Shown in pieces: positions 23,103 to 34,819 of a DNA stretch of 64,000 bases. The translations under genes were made by a program, and so were the position numbers. The first letter of the stretch is position 1. Every line of letters starts with the position of its first letter. The DNA is from Argentina anserina (taxonomy: Eukaryota > Streptophyta > Magnoliopsida > Rosales > Rosaceae), in NCBI RefSeq assembly GCF_933775445.1, contig NC_065872.1:14260001-14324000 (forward strand), in the 5' to 3' direction. The notes under the pieces are model-generated. The model did not search any database. It saw only the letters and a list, made by a program, of their open reading frames with translations, and was not told where the DNA came from.

Positions 23103-26100
23103 GGTGAAACGTTTAAGAATACATGATCACCGATCTGAAATTCCACATGTCTCCTCTTCAAGTCCGCATAGCTCTTTTGTCTGCTCTGTGCGGTCCGGAT
23201 TCTATCCCGAATGATCGAGATCTTCTCAGTGGTTTCCTGAACCACCTCTGGACCCATCAGTACCTCATCACCAACCTCGGCCCAACAGATCGGTGAACGA
23301 CATGGTCTACCATAAAGAGCCTCATAAGGTGCCATACCGATGCTAGAGTGGTAGCTGTTGTTGTAGGCAAACTCAATCAATCTCAAATGATCTTCCCAGC
23401 TACCCTTGAAATCCAACACACATGCTCTCAACATGTCTTCCATCACCTGATTCACCCTCTCTGTCTGTCCATCCGTCTGAGGGTGAAAAGCTGTACTCAT
23501 ATCCAAGGTAGTGCCCATCGCCTTCTGCAAACCACCCCAGAACTTCGAAGTGAAACGTGCATCTCTATCGGAAACAATAGAAACTGGAGCACCATGAAGT
23601 CTCACTACCTCATCCACATATAGTTTCCCAAGCACGTCCACTGAGTACTTCATCGACACTGGGAGAAAATGAGCCGACTTCGCCAACCGATCGACAATCA
23701 CCCATATGGCATCGTGACCCTTGTTCGATCTAGGCAATCCGGTCACAAAATCCATAGATATCTGCTCCCACTTCCAAAGAGGAATAGTCAGTGGTTTCAA
23801 CATGCCAGCTGGTCGTTGATGTTCTGCTTTCACTTGCTGACATGTAAGGCACTTCGATACAAACTCTGCTACATCTTTCTTGATACCATTCCACCAGAAT
23901 TGCCTGCAAAGGTCCTTGTACATCTTGTTGTTATCTGGATGAACGGTATAACGTGAACGATGTGCCGTACAAATGACCTCCTCCCGAAGATCATAACAAT
24001 CTGGGACACACAATCTTGCCCCAAACCTCAACCCTCCATCGGGTCCAACTCTCCACTCAGAAGGGCACTCATCAAGCGTATCAACTACAAGATCTGCCAA
24101 CTTAGCTTGAGAGAGTCTATCCCGCGCCTGACCCTGTATGATCCTCGTGATCAATGTGGGTTGCACCGTGACACTACCAAGGAAGACCCTTGGTTCTCCT
24201 CCCGATGGTACTAAATCAAACTCCGATGCAGTTTCGAGCATGAACCATTCCTGGACCATAAGTGAGGCCACCACGCCTCTCGGTTTCCTGCTCAAGGCAT
24301 CGGCCACCACATTTGCCTTCCCCGAGTGGTACTCTAATGTGAAGTCATAGTCCTTGAGGAGTTCCATCCATCTCCTCTGCCTCATGTTCAGCTCCTTCTG
24401 AGAAAACAAGTACTTCAAACTCTTATGATCGGAAAAGAGTTGAAACTTCTCTCCATACAAGTAATGTCTCCAAATCTTCAGGGCAAACACAACTGTCGCA
24501 AGCTCTAGATCGTGTGTCGGATAATTCTTCTCATGAATCTTCAACTGTCTCGAGCCATAAGCAACAACTCCTCCATGCTGCATCAACACACAACCCAAAC
24601 CTTGGAGCGAAGCATCACTGTAAATGACATAGCCACCACCACTAGAAGGAATTGTCAACACTGGAGCTGTGGTCAGTCTAGTCTTTAGTTTGCTGAATGC
24701 TTCCTCACATGCATCCGTCCACATGAACGGAGTATCTTTCTTGGTCAACTTGGTCAATGAAGATGCAATACTAGAAAACCCCTCGATAAACCTCCTGTAG
24801 TATCCCGCCAAACCGAGGAAACTACGTATCTCCGTAGGGTTCTTTGGACGACTCCAATTCTTTACTGCCTCTACCTTTGACGGGTCCACTAGTACTCCAT
24901 CTTTTGAGACAACATGACCAAGGAATTTGACCTCTTCTTTCCAGAACTCACACTTCTCTAGCTTGGCATACAGTCTCGCCTCCTTCAAAGTCTGCAACAC
25001 TGTTCTCAGGTGCACCACATGTTCTTCTTGTGTCTTGGAGTATATCAGAATGTCATCCACAAACACCACTACGAACTCATCCAAGTACGGACTAAATACT
25101 TGGTTCATCAAACTCATGAAGACAGCTGGTGCATTCGTTAAACCAAATGGCATGACGACAAACTCATAATGTCCATACCGTGTCCTGAAGGCTGTCTTCG
25201 ATATATCTTCTTCCTTCACTCTGAGTTGATGATAACCGGATCTCAAATCAATCTTAGAGAACACCGTAGCACCTTTGAGCTGATCGAACAAGTCATCAAT
25301 CCTTGGTAAGGGATACCTATTCTTGATGGTCACCTTATTCAGCTCTCTGTAGTCCACACATAACCGCAGAGAACCATCTTTCTTCTTCACGAACAAAACA
25401 GGTGCTCCCCAAGGTGAAACGCTAGGTCTAATGAACCCTTGGTCTAATAGCTCATCGATCTGCACCTTCAGCTCCGTAAGTTCATTCTGCCCCATTCTAT
25501 ATGGCGCCTTTGACACAGGTGTTGTACCGGGTACTACATCAATGCAGAAATCTACCACTCTTCGAGGAGGTAGCCCCGGTATCTCTTGGAACACTTCACC
25601 AAACTCAGATACTACCACAATGTCTGTGATAGTTACTTTCTGATCCACTGACTCCACATGTGCCAAAACTCCTGATCTCATGGCGTTATCAGACTTGAGG
25701 CAACGATAACGAAACACTGGCTCTCCGGGTCTATGAAAGGACACCACCATGTCAAAACAATCAATCACAGCATGCTGTGGTCTCAACCAATCAATCCCCA
25801 AGATCAAATCATAAGTGTGGTCCGGAATCATAATCAACGAAGCAGAGAACTCTCTACTTCCAATCAAAATAGGACAAGCTTTGCAGATTGTCTCTAACTC
25901 AAGTGACACTCCAAGGGGTGAAGTGACACATAAGGCGTCCCCAAGAGGTATAGGAATCAATCCTAGCATCTCTACTACCGAACTAGCAATGAATGAATGC
26001 GATGCTCCCGTATCAAACAATACTCTAGCAAGGTAGTCAAACAGTGATAATGTACCTTCCACTCCTGTGTCTCGCTGACCCACTGCGAACACTCTAGCTT

Positions 26101-27109
26101 GGCCCGCTGGTAGCTGTCTCTGCGGCCGTTCCTGCCTACCCTGCAGTGGTCGGGTACAATCTCGAGCTATGTGTCCCACTTGCCCGCACCGGTGGCAGCC
26201 TGCTCTCTTCAGTTTCGGGCATGCTGAGGCGTAATGTCCCATCTCGTTGCAGCCATAACACCTCACCGCTGCCAATGGTCTGAATGGTGCAACCTTGTTA
26301 GCTAGGGGTGCCGCCCTTGCCGGAACCTGATAGTGGGGTCTTGGCCTCTTCCATGACCTACCCGTCGGTCCTGAGTGCTCACTACCTGTACAGATTGCCT
26401 TGCCTTTTCCCTTTACATCTCTGCTTCCCACATCTCCTGCTTGAGTCTTATTTGCTTGCTCCAAGTTCATGGCACTCTCAAATATCAGCTCCCTAGTAGT
26501 CAGGCAAAGGACTGATATCATGGTTTTGTACTCCTGTTTCAGCCCTCGTAGATACTTCTGAGCTAAAGCGGTCGTACCCATTGGCCTGACATACCGATAC
26601 AGCTGCGAGAATCGAGCATCATACTCTCTAATGGTCATGTCTCCCTGTACCAGTGCCAGAAACTCCAACTCTAAGTCCTCCTGTACTGAGGCTGGAAAAT
26701 ACTTCTCTCGGAATATGGTGGTGAAACCTCCCCATGTGAATGTAGACACATCCACAGTCTGTCTCATGCTCTTCCACCAGTCTTGAGCATCACCCTTGAG
26801 AAAGAATGTAGCTATCTTTCTCTTCTCAATCTCTGTGCACTCTATCATCTCAAAATAAGTCTCCATACCCTCGATCCAATGGTCAGCTACCATATGATCT
26901 AGTCCCCCATGGAAGGTCGGCGCTGACAGTGCACTAATATCCTTGATCAGCTTCAACACTCGACCGTCATCTCTAACCGCAGGAGCTGGCTCAACCTGCT
27001 CCTCCTGTGGAGCAGCCTCCTCATACAGGTTCTCCACGTTGCGGACTCGGCCCGCGGCCCTATCTCGATCTCGGCCTCTCGCCCGTCCTCGGCCCTTATC
27101 AGCGTTCAT
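23103..27109 (-). pseudogene. Gag-pol of internal region 2: open frame, 3' end deleted
   Basis: One frame stays open from the ATG at 27109 (MNADKGRGR) to the LTR-B junction at 23103, then adds about ten LTR-encoded codons before a stop at 23069. An in-frame ATG lies 7 codons upstream at 27130; numbering here starts there. The gag core spans about 65-215, CCHC knuckles 291-304 and 312-325, and protease DTGA 373-376. RT has VDD at 691-693 and RNase H has D839 in SDAS. Integrase has a zinc-binding region with H1057/H1064 and C1094/C1097, and the triad D1127, D1188, E1224. Compared with internal 1, the last 432 bp of the internal region are missing: the integrase C-terminus, the chromodomain and the polypurine tract. 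The enzyme motifs look intact, but the element lacks cis sequences needed to copy itself. Confidence 0.9.
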
Positions 27110-27382
27110 CACCTTCAAACAATGGAACACGTAGTCAATACTTGTGAAATCTCGAATTCGACTAAAACAGATTCAATAGGTATTAACATGAAATTTCAGG
27201 ATAAGATGAATCATCGAAGTATCATCACGATACTTCCCAGAGGGCCAAACCATTAGGTATGGCTCCTAAAACACTCTCGCGTACCCGACGACATATCAAT
27301 ACCGAGGAGCATGTGATGGGTGCCCGCCTGCAGTCGGATCATGGCTCCCGGATGATATTGATAATCGCCAAATACGCACTTA

Positions 27383-27395
27383 GGCTCTGATACCA
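27383..27395 (-). other. Primer-binding site, internal region 2
   Basis: TGGTATCAGAGCC on the minus strand, two bases inside LTR-C, complementary to initiator methionine tRNA. Identical to the site at 20143-20155. Confidence 0.85.
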
Positions 27396-27397
27396 AC

Positions 27398-30140
27398 TGT
27401 AACGACCCCAAAATTTCGAGCTTAAAAACTCAAAATTCTAAAGTCGTTAAACACAAAATAATCTCAATAAAATCAAAATCATTAAAGTGTCACAGCGGAT
27501 CAATTCTGAGTTCTCAATACAACTCAGACAAACCAATTATTACAACCCAAATTTATAATCCATACATAAAATGGAAATGTAATAATCCTCACAAATCTCA
27601 CAAATAAAATCACACCATTTCTCACACACAAATCCTTGCTAAAACCTCACCGCAAGTAGGGTACGAACGACTTCGAGCCTCCGGAGTCGTCGCTCAATCT
27701 CCACTAATCAGCACCTGCAGAGTTATCCCCTACACCATCGGATTGGTGCACCGGGATTGTAAACACAAACCCGGTAAGTTTTACAGCTCGTATGAGTAAA
27801 ATGAAATAAAACTCGCATATTAATGCATATACGAAAATCCACAAATCAAACAAATATAAATGCACTCATGAGTCAATGGACGGCCCATCTGGTTGTCCCA
27901 AAGAAATATGAAAAGAAACTCTCATGAGAAATTAAGTAACCCTTCTGGTTACCCAAATGCATTTATAATACGGGTACCAAGAACGCTGGTACACATCTGT
28001 TACCCCTCTCGTAATACACCGCCGATATTGGGTAGCCACCCGCTACCCAACATCCAAAACAATCTGAGTACCCATGAGCAGATAACCACCCGTTACCTCA
28101 CATGCAGTACTAAGGCAGACAGACTAGAGCTCTAACTGTATCGTAACTTTCGCCCGGCCAAAGGCTAGGTTTCGACTTGCCAAACACGTACAATAATCTC
28201 ACATCATATTGTACCAAAAATCAGGTCCGAAGACAATTCACATTTTAACAATCTCAATGTTAAAAATCACGTACAATAATCTCACATCATATTGTACAAT
28301 TCAAATCACATGCTCAATATAATCACAATAAAATCATAACAGTATATTATATAGCAAACTATATATATTCGTACTTATTTACCATTTATACAACACATAT
28401 ATAGTCCACTATATCTTATACATATCATATTTCACCACACATGCTCAATACACAAACTTCCGTCATCGAAATAACCATTTCTAATGTATTAATAACAGTA
28501 TATAATATAATGAACTATATATATATATGCACCGCGAGGGTAGATTCGTAAATATGTGAGATTTTACTCACCTTATTGACTTGAGCGTAATTCCACAATT
28601 CCCGAAGATAATTCCTTTCCTCGATTTAACGATCACCTTGAAAAGATAAGAAAAGAATTTAGAATCGTTTTGTAAACCCTTAAATGCCGAAACAGTAATA
28701 ATCGGTTACTGTTCAGCAATTTTCGGTTTTACGAAGTTACTGTTCAGTATTACTGTTCACTGTTACTGTACAAATATACAATTAATACGTATTTCTGTAC
28801 GTATAAATACTACATACGTATTTCTGTACGTATAAATACTATATACGTATTTATGTACGTATACGTATTGTTTAAATGTAAATACAATCTCAGTAAATAA
28901 AATTTACTAAATTACCCTTTTACAAATTACTTTTACATTTACTGAAAGTAATTTATATTTACATTTACCGTAGGTAAAATTTAATTACATTTACCGTACG
29001 TAAATAAAATTTAAATTTACATTTACCGTACTTAAGTAAATTACCAAAATACCCTTCTCGGAATCACTGTTCACGCCGCCGCACGTGGCGGCACGTGGAG
29101 TGCACGCGCCACCTCTGGCAGGCCGCGCGTGGCGCTCACGCTCCGAGCTCAAAACCGGCGCGTAGCACGCCACCGCCGCCCCATTTCTTCCCCTCACCTT
29201 CTCCTCCGCCCCTACACGACCCAAGGACACCTTCTGGCCACCTCACTCACCCACACGCGCCACCTAAGGCGGCGGCGTTCATCAACCCACCAATCTCCTC
29301 AAATCCAACCAAAACGTTCCAACAATCATCAACAACCATCACAACAATTACACGAAGCTATTCATTACCTCTATCGATGTTTTGGACCGTCGGATTCCCT
29401 CGGTGAAGCTCCAAAAGTCGCAGTGAGACTCGGTTTCGGAGGAAGGATGATCGATGGCGTCGCTGCTCGAGGTGAGTCTCCCGTGGGTAGATTCGTGTCG
29501 CGGAGGAAGGAGTGAGGTCGTGGTGGTGGCGCCGAGCTCCTGCGATGCCGGCCACGTCGAACTCGACGAGCCCGAGGTCAAGCTCCGTCGGTGTTGGTCG
29601 ATCCCCGCTCGGGGTGCGTCGCCGCTACTACCGGTCGCTGCGTCGTGGTCGCGCGGTCTCAGTGACACCGGCGGTGTCAAGCACGGAGGCGGTTGGAGGG
29701 AAATCGCCGGCTTGGAAGGAGAGGTAGGGGAGAGAGAGTCGCGAGGGAGGGAGAGAGAAAGGGAGGCGGGCGAAACGATAGGGAAGGGTTTCCTGAATTG
29801 GAAACCCTAATTCACAAAACTATCCTATTTATACCCGTTTCCAAATCGGAAACTAACTTCTATCGTTAATAACTTTTACATCCGACGTCCGATTCGAACA
29901 TGTCACATGTCCACGCAATCGTATCGACGAGCTCTACCACTTTCGTGAAGAAAGTTTTCACAAACGATCGACGGAATAAAAGTCGATATAAACGTTGCGG
30001 AAACGTAACGTTTTTCGAATTAAACGTTCCCGTTTCTCGTTTCATAACGTCGTAACCAATCACATCCATTCAAATTAAATTTCACAATTTATAGAATTCA
30101 AATCAAACTCAAATATTGTTTGAAATTTAGGGTTATTACA
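27398..30140 (-). repeat. LTR-C, mosaic outer LTR (2743 bp)
   Basis: From TGTAACGACCCC up to about 29838 it follows LTR-A closely, apart from three units of the 29-bp repeat instead of five, an extra stretch near 28200-28290 and a deletion of about 90 bp near 28530. Beyond about 29838 it no longer follows LTR-A and instead resembles LTR-0 (1410-1724), for example GTTTCATAA and TAAATTTCACAA. The switch lies a few bases past the minus-strand TATA box at 29826-29833. The outer end AGGGTTATTACA is followed by the AATAG target duplication. Confidence 0.9.
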
Positions 30141-30145
30141 AATAG
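30141..30145. repeat. Target-site duplication AATAG, right
   Basis: Identical to 12492-12496. It directly follows the terminal TTACA of LTR-C. Confidence 0.85.
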
Positions 30146-30222
30146 TAACTTGCAAACAGACAATGGTACTGATGGTGACGAGGTTGCAGGCTCGAACGAA
30201 ACGCACTTAGTTACAAGTTGAG
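30146..30222 (+). other. Candidate host exon split by the retroelement (right part)
   Basis: The plus strand reads as a short open stretch (NLQTDNGTDGDEVAGSNETH...) that ends in TGA at 30220-30222. With 12353-12496 it would form one exon of about 70 codons if the insertion and one frameshift are ignored. The reading is acidic and low in complexity. Nothing is recognised. Confidence 0.3.
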
Positions 30223-31998
30223 GTGGGGTGTCTTTGGAAAGATGTCCTGCCGGATTCTGCTGGAAATTGCAGGAAATATAATTACTGGCTAGTGTCTGTT
30301 ACAATTGGTCATGTCCTTCTCTCACTGTTCAAGCATGAACCTCATTTCAGTATTTTGCGTCCCAACTTACATTACAATTCCACCAACAAGATAAGGGAAT
30401 TTAATCAAACCTGTTTGCAATTGATTTGGTAGTAAATTTGCACGTGTTCATACAAATTGGAAAGATTTTTTCAGTTGGAATTTGCTGCTGATTTAGCAGC
30501 GTTCAGGGATACCGACCAGTTTTCAAGTACCAAAAACAACCCATAGGAATAGATTAGGAAACAGTGTTGGTGGAATTAGTTGAAGTCTCCCATTGGTACT
30601 ATCTAATCGCACTTCAGATCTGACCGAAGGATCAAATTCACATTTCTCACTCTATGATCAGGTGCACTTTGAAAGTTTCTCCAGAATGTCAGAAAGTGTG
30701 TGTAGATAGTTGCAACCAGTTTAAACCTGCCTTCTTCTAACACCTGAAAGCTGTAATTGGTTTAAGGAAAGGAATGTCAAGTTTTCATGTATAAAAAGAC
30801 CCGATGATGATTTACCTTATCAGAGTCTCTACCATCGTATCATGTTCATTCATGCAAGCAAGTTATTTGACACAACTAATTGTGTTAAGTTGCTGTGTGC
30901 AGAGTAATTGGTGTGAAATGCAATCTGGAACCAATGCCATGGAACTATAACTGATTGAGGAACTGCTCTGACTAGCTGATTACTTTTGTACTGTTATGCA
31001 ATTGGTCTTATTTGGGGAATGTTCATCTCAACTTTAATTAACCAAACAAAACCACCACCTGGCGTAGCTTTCTCGCATGAACTATGTTCACATTTCTGCC
31101 TCATTTATTCACCAACTTGCCCTAACCTTGTATATTCTGTCCAATTTATATCGTGCATGTATAAACCTAACTAATTTAATTTGGACAGGAAGACGTACGC
31201 GTCACCAACAAGAGTTTAGTGCAAAATTGTCATGCACGCGGTTTCCTCCCATATGCTCTTCGACGGCTACTTTCCGGTAGGGTCATCTGCATTTCGCAGA
31301 ATGAATAGACCTGGGTTTGCTTGACTTCAGAAGGAAAAGTCTTTATATCTCTCTAAAATGAAAATGAATCTATGTACTTATCTACGAACTCACTAATTTC
31401 TCAGTAAATTCTGAATTTCTGATTGAGATTTGGGGCATGGGTGGCTGTAGTTCTGTGAGTTAACAGCAGAGGACTTGTCAAAGTCTTCAAAGAAGACAAT
31501 GGAGAAACATTATATCGCGACTAGGCCTCATCATTTAGCCCACAGATTCAAAAACCCACGGAGGCCCGCAAGCCCGACGGGGTTTTACTCGGCCCGGCCC
31601 GGTCCGTGAGAAAGCCCGTCAAAATCCGCTTCCGTGGGTAGAGGACCAGACTTAAATTAGAGATGTGAAACCCGACCCATCAAAAGTCCGCCATGCCCAG
31701 CACGTAAAAGTCCGTTAAATAATAAAATATTATACATACATATTTTATTAGTTTTAGAATAAAACTATCACATTATGCAACAACTATATGAAAAAACTTC
31801 TCGGGATCGATCGACACCCAGTCGATATGGTCGGTATATATATTTATTGACCCTGTGAAAATTTCATCCAAACCGAAAACAACACTAATATGTCATAAAG
31901 GAAGACCCATTATCAAAATGCGAACACCAAAAGCCGTTTGAATATTTGAAATCACCTAATTTTTGTCACCGATTGTGTGTAGTCACACTAGGAAAACC
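30223..31998. other. Intergenic stretch, no gene seen
   Basis: No long frame or convincing exon was found. At about 31515-31720 there is a block rich in GGCCCG and GCCCG motifs (for example CGGCCCGGCCCGGTCCG), of the kind seen in plant hAT-type non-autonomous elements. I cannot place its ends, and it runs up towards the LTR that starts at 31999. Confidence 0.35.
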
Positions 31999-34819
31999 TG
32001 TCACGACCCCGAATTTCAAATAATAAAAATTCAAATTCGAAGCCATGAAAACTCTAAAACAATTTCAAATATATTGAAATCATCTTATCATAACAGTGTA
32101 TCGAAACTGAGTGCTCATATAAGTGCTCATGAGAAATCGGGCAACCCATCTATTTACCCAATTACATTTATAATACGGGTACTCATGAGATCCAGGTACT
32201 CATCTGTTACCTCTCATGTCGTACACCGTCGGGCATTAGGCAACTCATCTATCATCAATGTCCCAAAAATATAGGTACTCATAAGTTGGTAACTCATCTG
32301 TTACCTCTCATGCAGTACACCGGCAGACAGACTAAAGCTCTAACTGCATCGTAACTTTCGTCCAGCCAAGGCTAGGTTCCGACATGGCAACACGTCCGAA
32401 TATTGGTCTGAAGACAGAAAAACACGTCTGAATACATAACACACGTCCGAAGACTAAAAAACACGTCCGAAGACAGAAAACGTTTTCACAAAACTCAATG
32501 TTAAAACCACGTACAATAACAATCCACTCATGTTATTGTACTACAACAAGCGACTCTTCCTCAAATAAAATAAATATAGTTACCACAGTATAATTCATTT
32601 GGAAATAAGAACGTAACAGTATATAATATAGCAACTCATATACATGTATCGTATTTACCATTTTATATACATACACAACTCACTATATTATATACATGTC
32701 ATAACTCGATCTTTTTAAGAAAACATAAATATGAGTCACCACCAAAAGTAGGCTCGTCATAATGAAATTTACTCACATTCACTATAGTCCATAATCAAAA
32801 AAACATTTTCAAAATCATTTATTAAAATAGCGTTTCACTTACCCATGAACCGTAGACGATTAAGTTCATGTAATTTAAACCAAAACATATTTTAAAATAA
32901 TTTTTATAAACTAGTGATGCAAAAACTATGGGGACAACTCAAACTAAATTCAATAATTATAATACTACTTCGATCATGATGATCATTGTGAGGTTTACTC
33001 ACCTTATTTCCTGCGTGTAACTTTCACGACACTGATATAGCATGATAAAATGCTTAGATAATGATACGTAAAATATCAGGTTACGATTTCAGTACAGCTA
33101 AATGTTGTTCATGTTTTACTGTTTTACTAAAAACTGTTCACATTTTACTGTTTTGGTAACCACTGTTCATATTTACTGTTTTTGCATAACATTGTTCACA
33201 TTTACAGATCAGCATAACTGTTCATGAAACACTGTTCACAGTGCTATCCATGCAGCACCACTGTTCACCGACCACCACTAATGGCCACCAAATTTCACCA
33301 CCACAATCTAAATGACATTCCTAACAACTTCTTATTTCACCACAAAGTGTAATTCTGAGTCTAAACACTTAAATTTAATAAAAACCGAAAAGTCTCAATT
33401 TAAAACCTAGAATGTTTTTTCTTCGATTCTCCTAGTACACAACGATTTGGGTTAAATCTTTGGAGGGTTTGTAGTATGGAAGGAGACCTTCAAAATGGGA
33501 CAATAATCTTACCGATTGGTTGCCGGAGAAGGGAGATCCGACGAGTTGAAGTTCAGCGAAATATGCATTTTCGGGGGAACTTCCGGGATTCACCGCTCCG
33601 AAATGGCGGCGAGATGGCGGGTGATGCTACCACCAATCTAAATTCAATAATTATAATACTACTTCGATCATGATGATCATTGTGAGGTTTACTCACCTTA
33701 TTTCCTGCGTGTAACTTCCACGACACTGATATAGCATGATAAAATGCTTAGAAAATGATACGTAAAATATCAGGTTACGATTTCAGTACAGCTAAATGTT
33801 GTTCATGTTTTACTGTTTTACTAAAAACTGTTCACATTTTACTGTTTTGGTAACGACTGTTCATATTTACTGTTTTTACATAACATTGTTCACATTTACA
33901 GTTCAGCATAACTGTTCATGAAACACTGTTCACAGTGCTATCTATGCAGCGCCACTGTTCACCGACCGCCACTAATGGCCACCAAATTTCACCACCACAA
34001 TCTAAATGACATTCCTAACAACTTCCTATTTCACCACAAAGTGTAATTCTGAGTCTAAACACTTAAATTTAATAAAAACCGAAAAGTCTCAATTTAAAAC
34101 CTAGAATGTTTTTTCTTCGATTCTCCTAGTACACAACGATTTGGGTTAAATCTTTGGAGGGTTTGTAGTATGGAATGAGACCTTCAAAATGGGACAATAA
34201 TCTTACCGATTGGTTGCCGGAGAAGGGAGATCCGACGAGTTGAAGTTCAACGAAATATGCATTTTCGGGGGAACTTCCGGGATTCACCGCTCTGAAATGG
34301 CGGCGAGATGGCGGGTGATGCTACCACCAATCAACAGGGGACGTAGCAACCTTTCAAACGTGACCGGTGTGCCGCTTTATGGTGGCCGGACGGCGGAGAT
34401 TTAGTGGCCCAAAGTTAGTCACTCGGAGAGAGAAAAATCTGGGATTTTCGGGTATGAACAATACCCGATCCGAATTTCTGATTTTCTCCCATTTTCTCTT
34501 TAATTTCCTTATTTATACTATTTTCCAAAAATGTCCAAATACCTTTTGAATTATAACTTCTTTATACAAACTCCAATTTAGGCGTGCCACGTGTCCACGA
34601 ATTCGTATCGACGAGCTCTACGACTTTCATTTAAGAAGTTCTCTAAGAAACCCAATGAGTCAAAAGTCAACTCTTAGACTCGTCAAATTGAACGTTTCCG
34701 AACAATCAATCTTTCGAACCCTTTCGTTTTCATCCCCGTCTAATAAAATTGGATAATGACCAACTTAATAATATCAGGGAACTCATTGAAAATTAGATAT
34801 GAATTTTCAGGGTATTACA
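31999..34819 (-). repeat. LTR-D (2821 bp) with an internal tandem duplication
   Basis: Runs from TGTCACGACCCC to GGGTATTACA. A minus-strand TATA-like TATAAATAAG lies near 34510-34519, about 300 bp from the U3 end, as in the Tekay LTRs. Positions 32944-33637 are repeated directly at 33638-34331. Many ACTGTTCAC-type words occur in both copies. The polypurine tract AAGGGGGGTAGA follows at its left internal border. Confidence 0.85.
32944..34331. repeat. 694-bp perfect-period tandem duplication inside LTR-D
   Basis: Unit 1 is 32944-33637 and unit 2 is 33638-34331. They differ at only a handful of positions (for example CGGTTGCCGG context unchanged, small changes near 33717 and 33855). The truncated LTR-E ends before it could show a second unit. 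The high identity suggests a duplication younger than the rest of the element. Confidence 0.9.

Larger units (their letters stand above)
12497..30140 (-). mobile_element. Composite Tekay/Del-type Ty3 chromovirus: three LTRs, two internal regions
   Basis: The order is LTR-A (12497-15347), internal 1 (15348-20157), LTR-B (20158-23102), internal 2 (23103-27397), LTR-C (27398-30140), all on the minus strand. The outer ends share the AATAG duplication. Both internal regions have a tRNA-iMet primer-binding site next to their right LTR. Only internal 1 keeps a polypurine tract and the chromodomain end of pol. The chromodomain, the iMet primer site and the nearly 3-kb LTRs point to the Tekay (Del) lineage. 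Internal 1 carries in-frame stops and internal 2 lacks its 3' end, so neither unit is complete. Confidence 0.9.

Noticed and set aside
33476..34404. Two similar frames of about 65 codons in LTR-D
   Set aside because: They are the same LTR sequence read in the two tandem units. There is no support for a protein.
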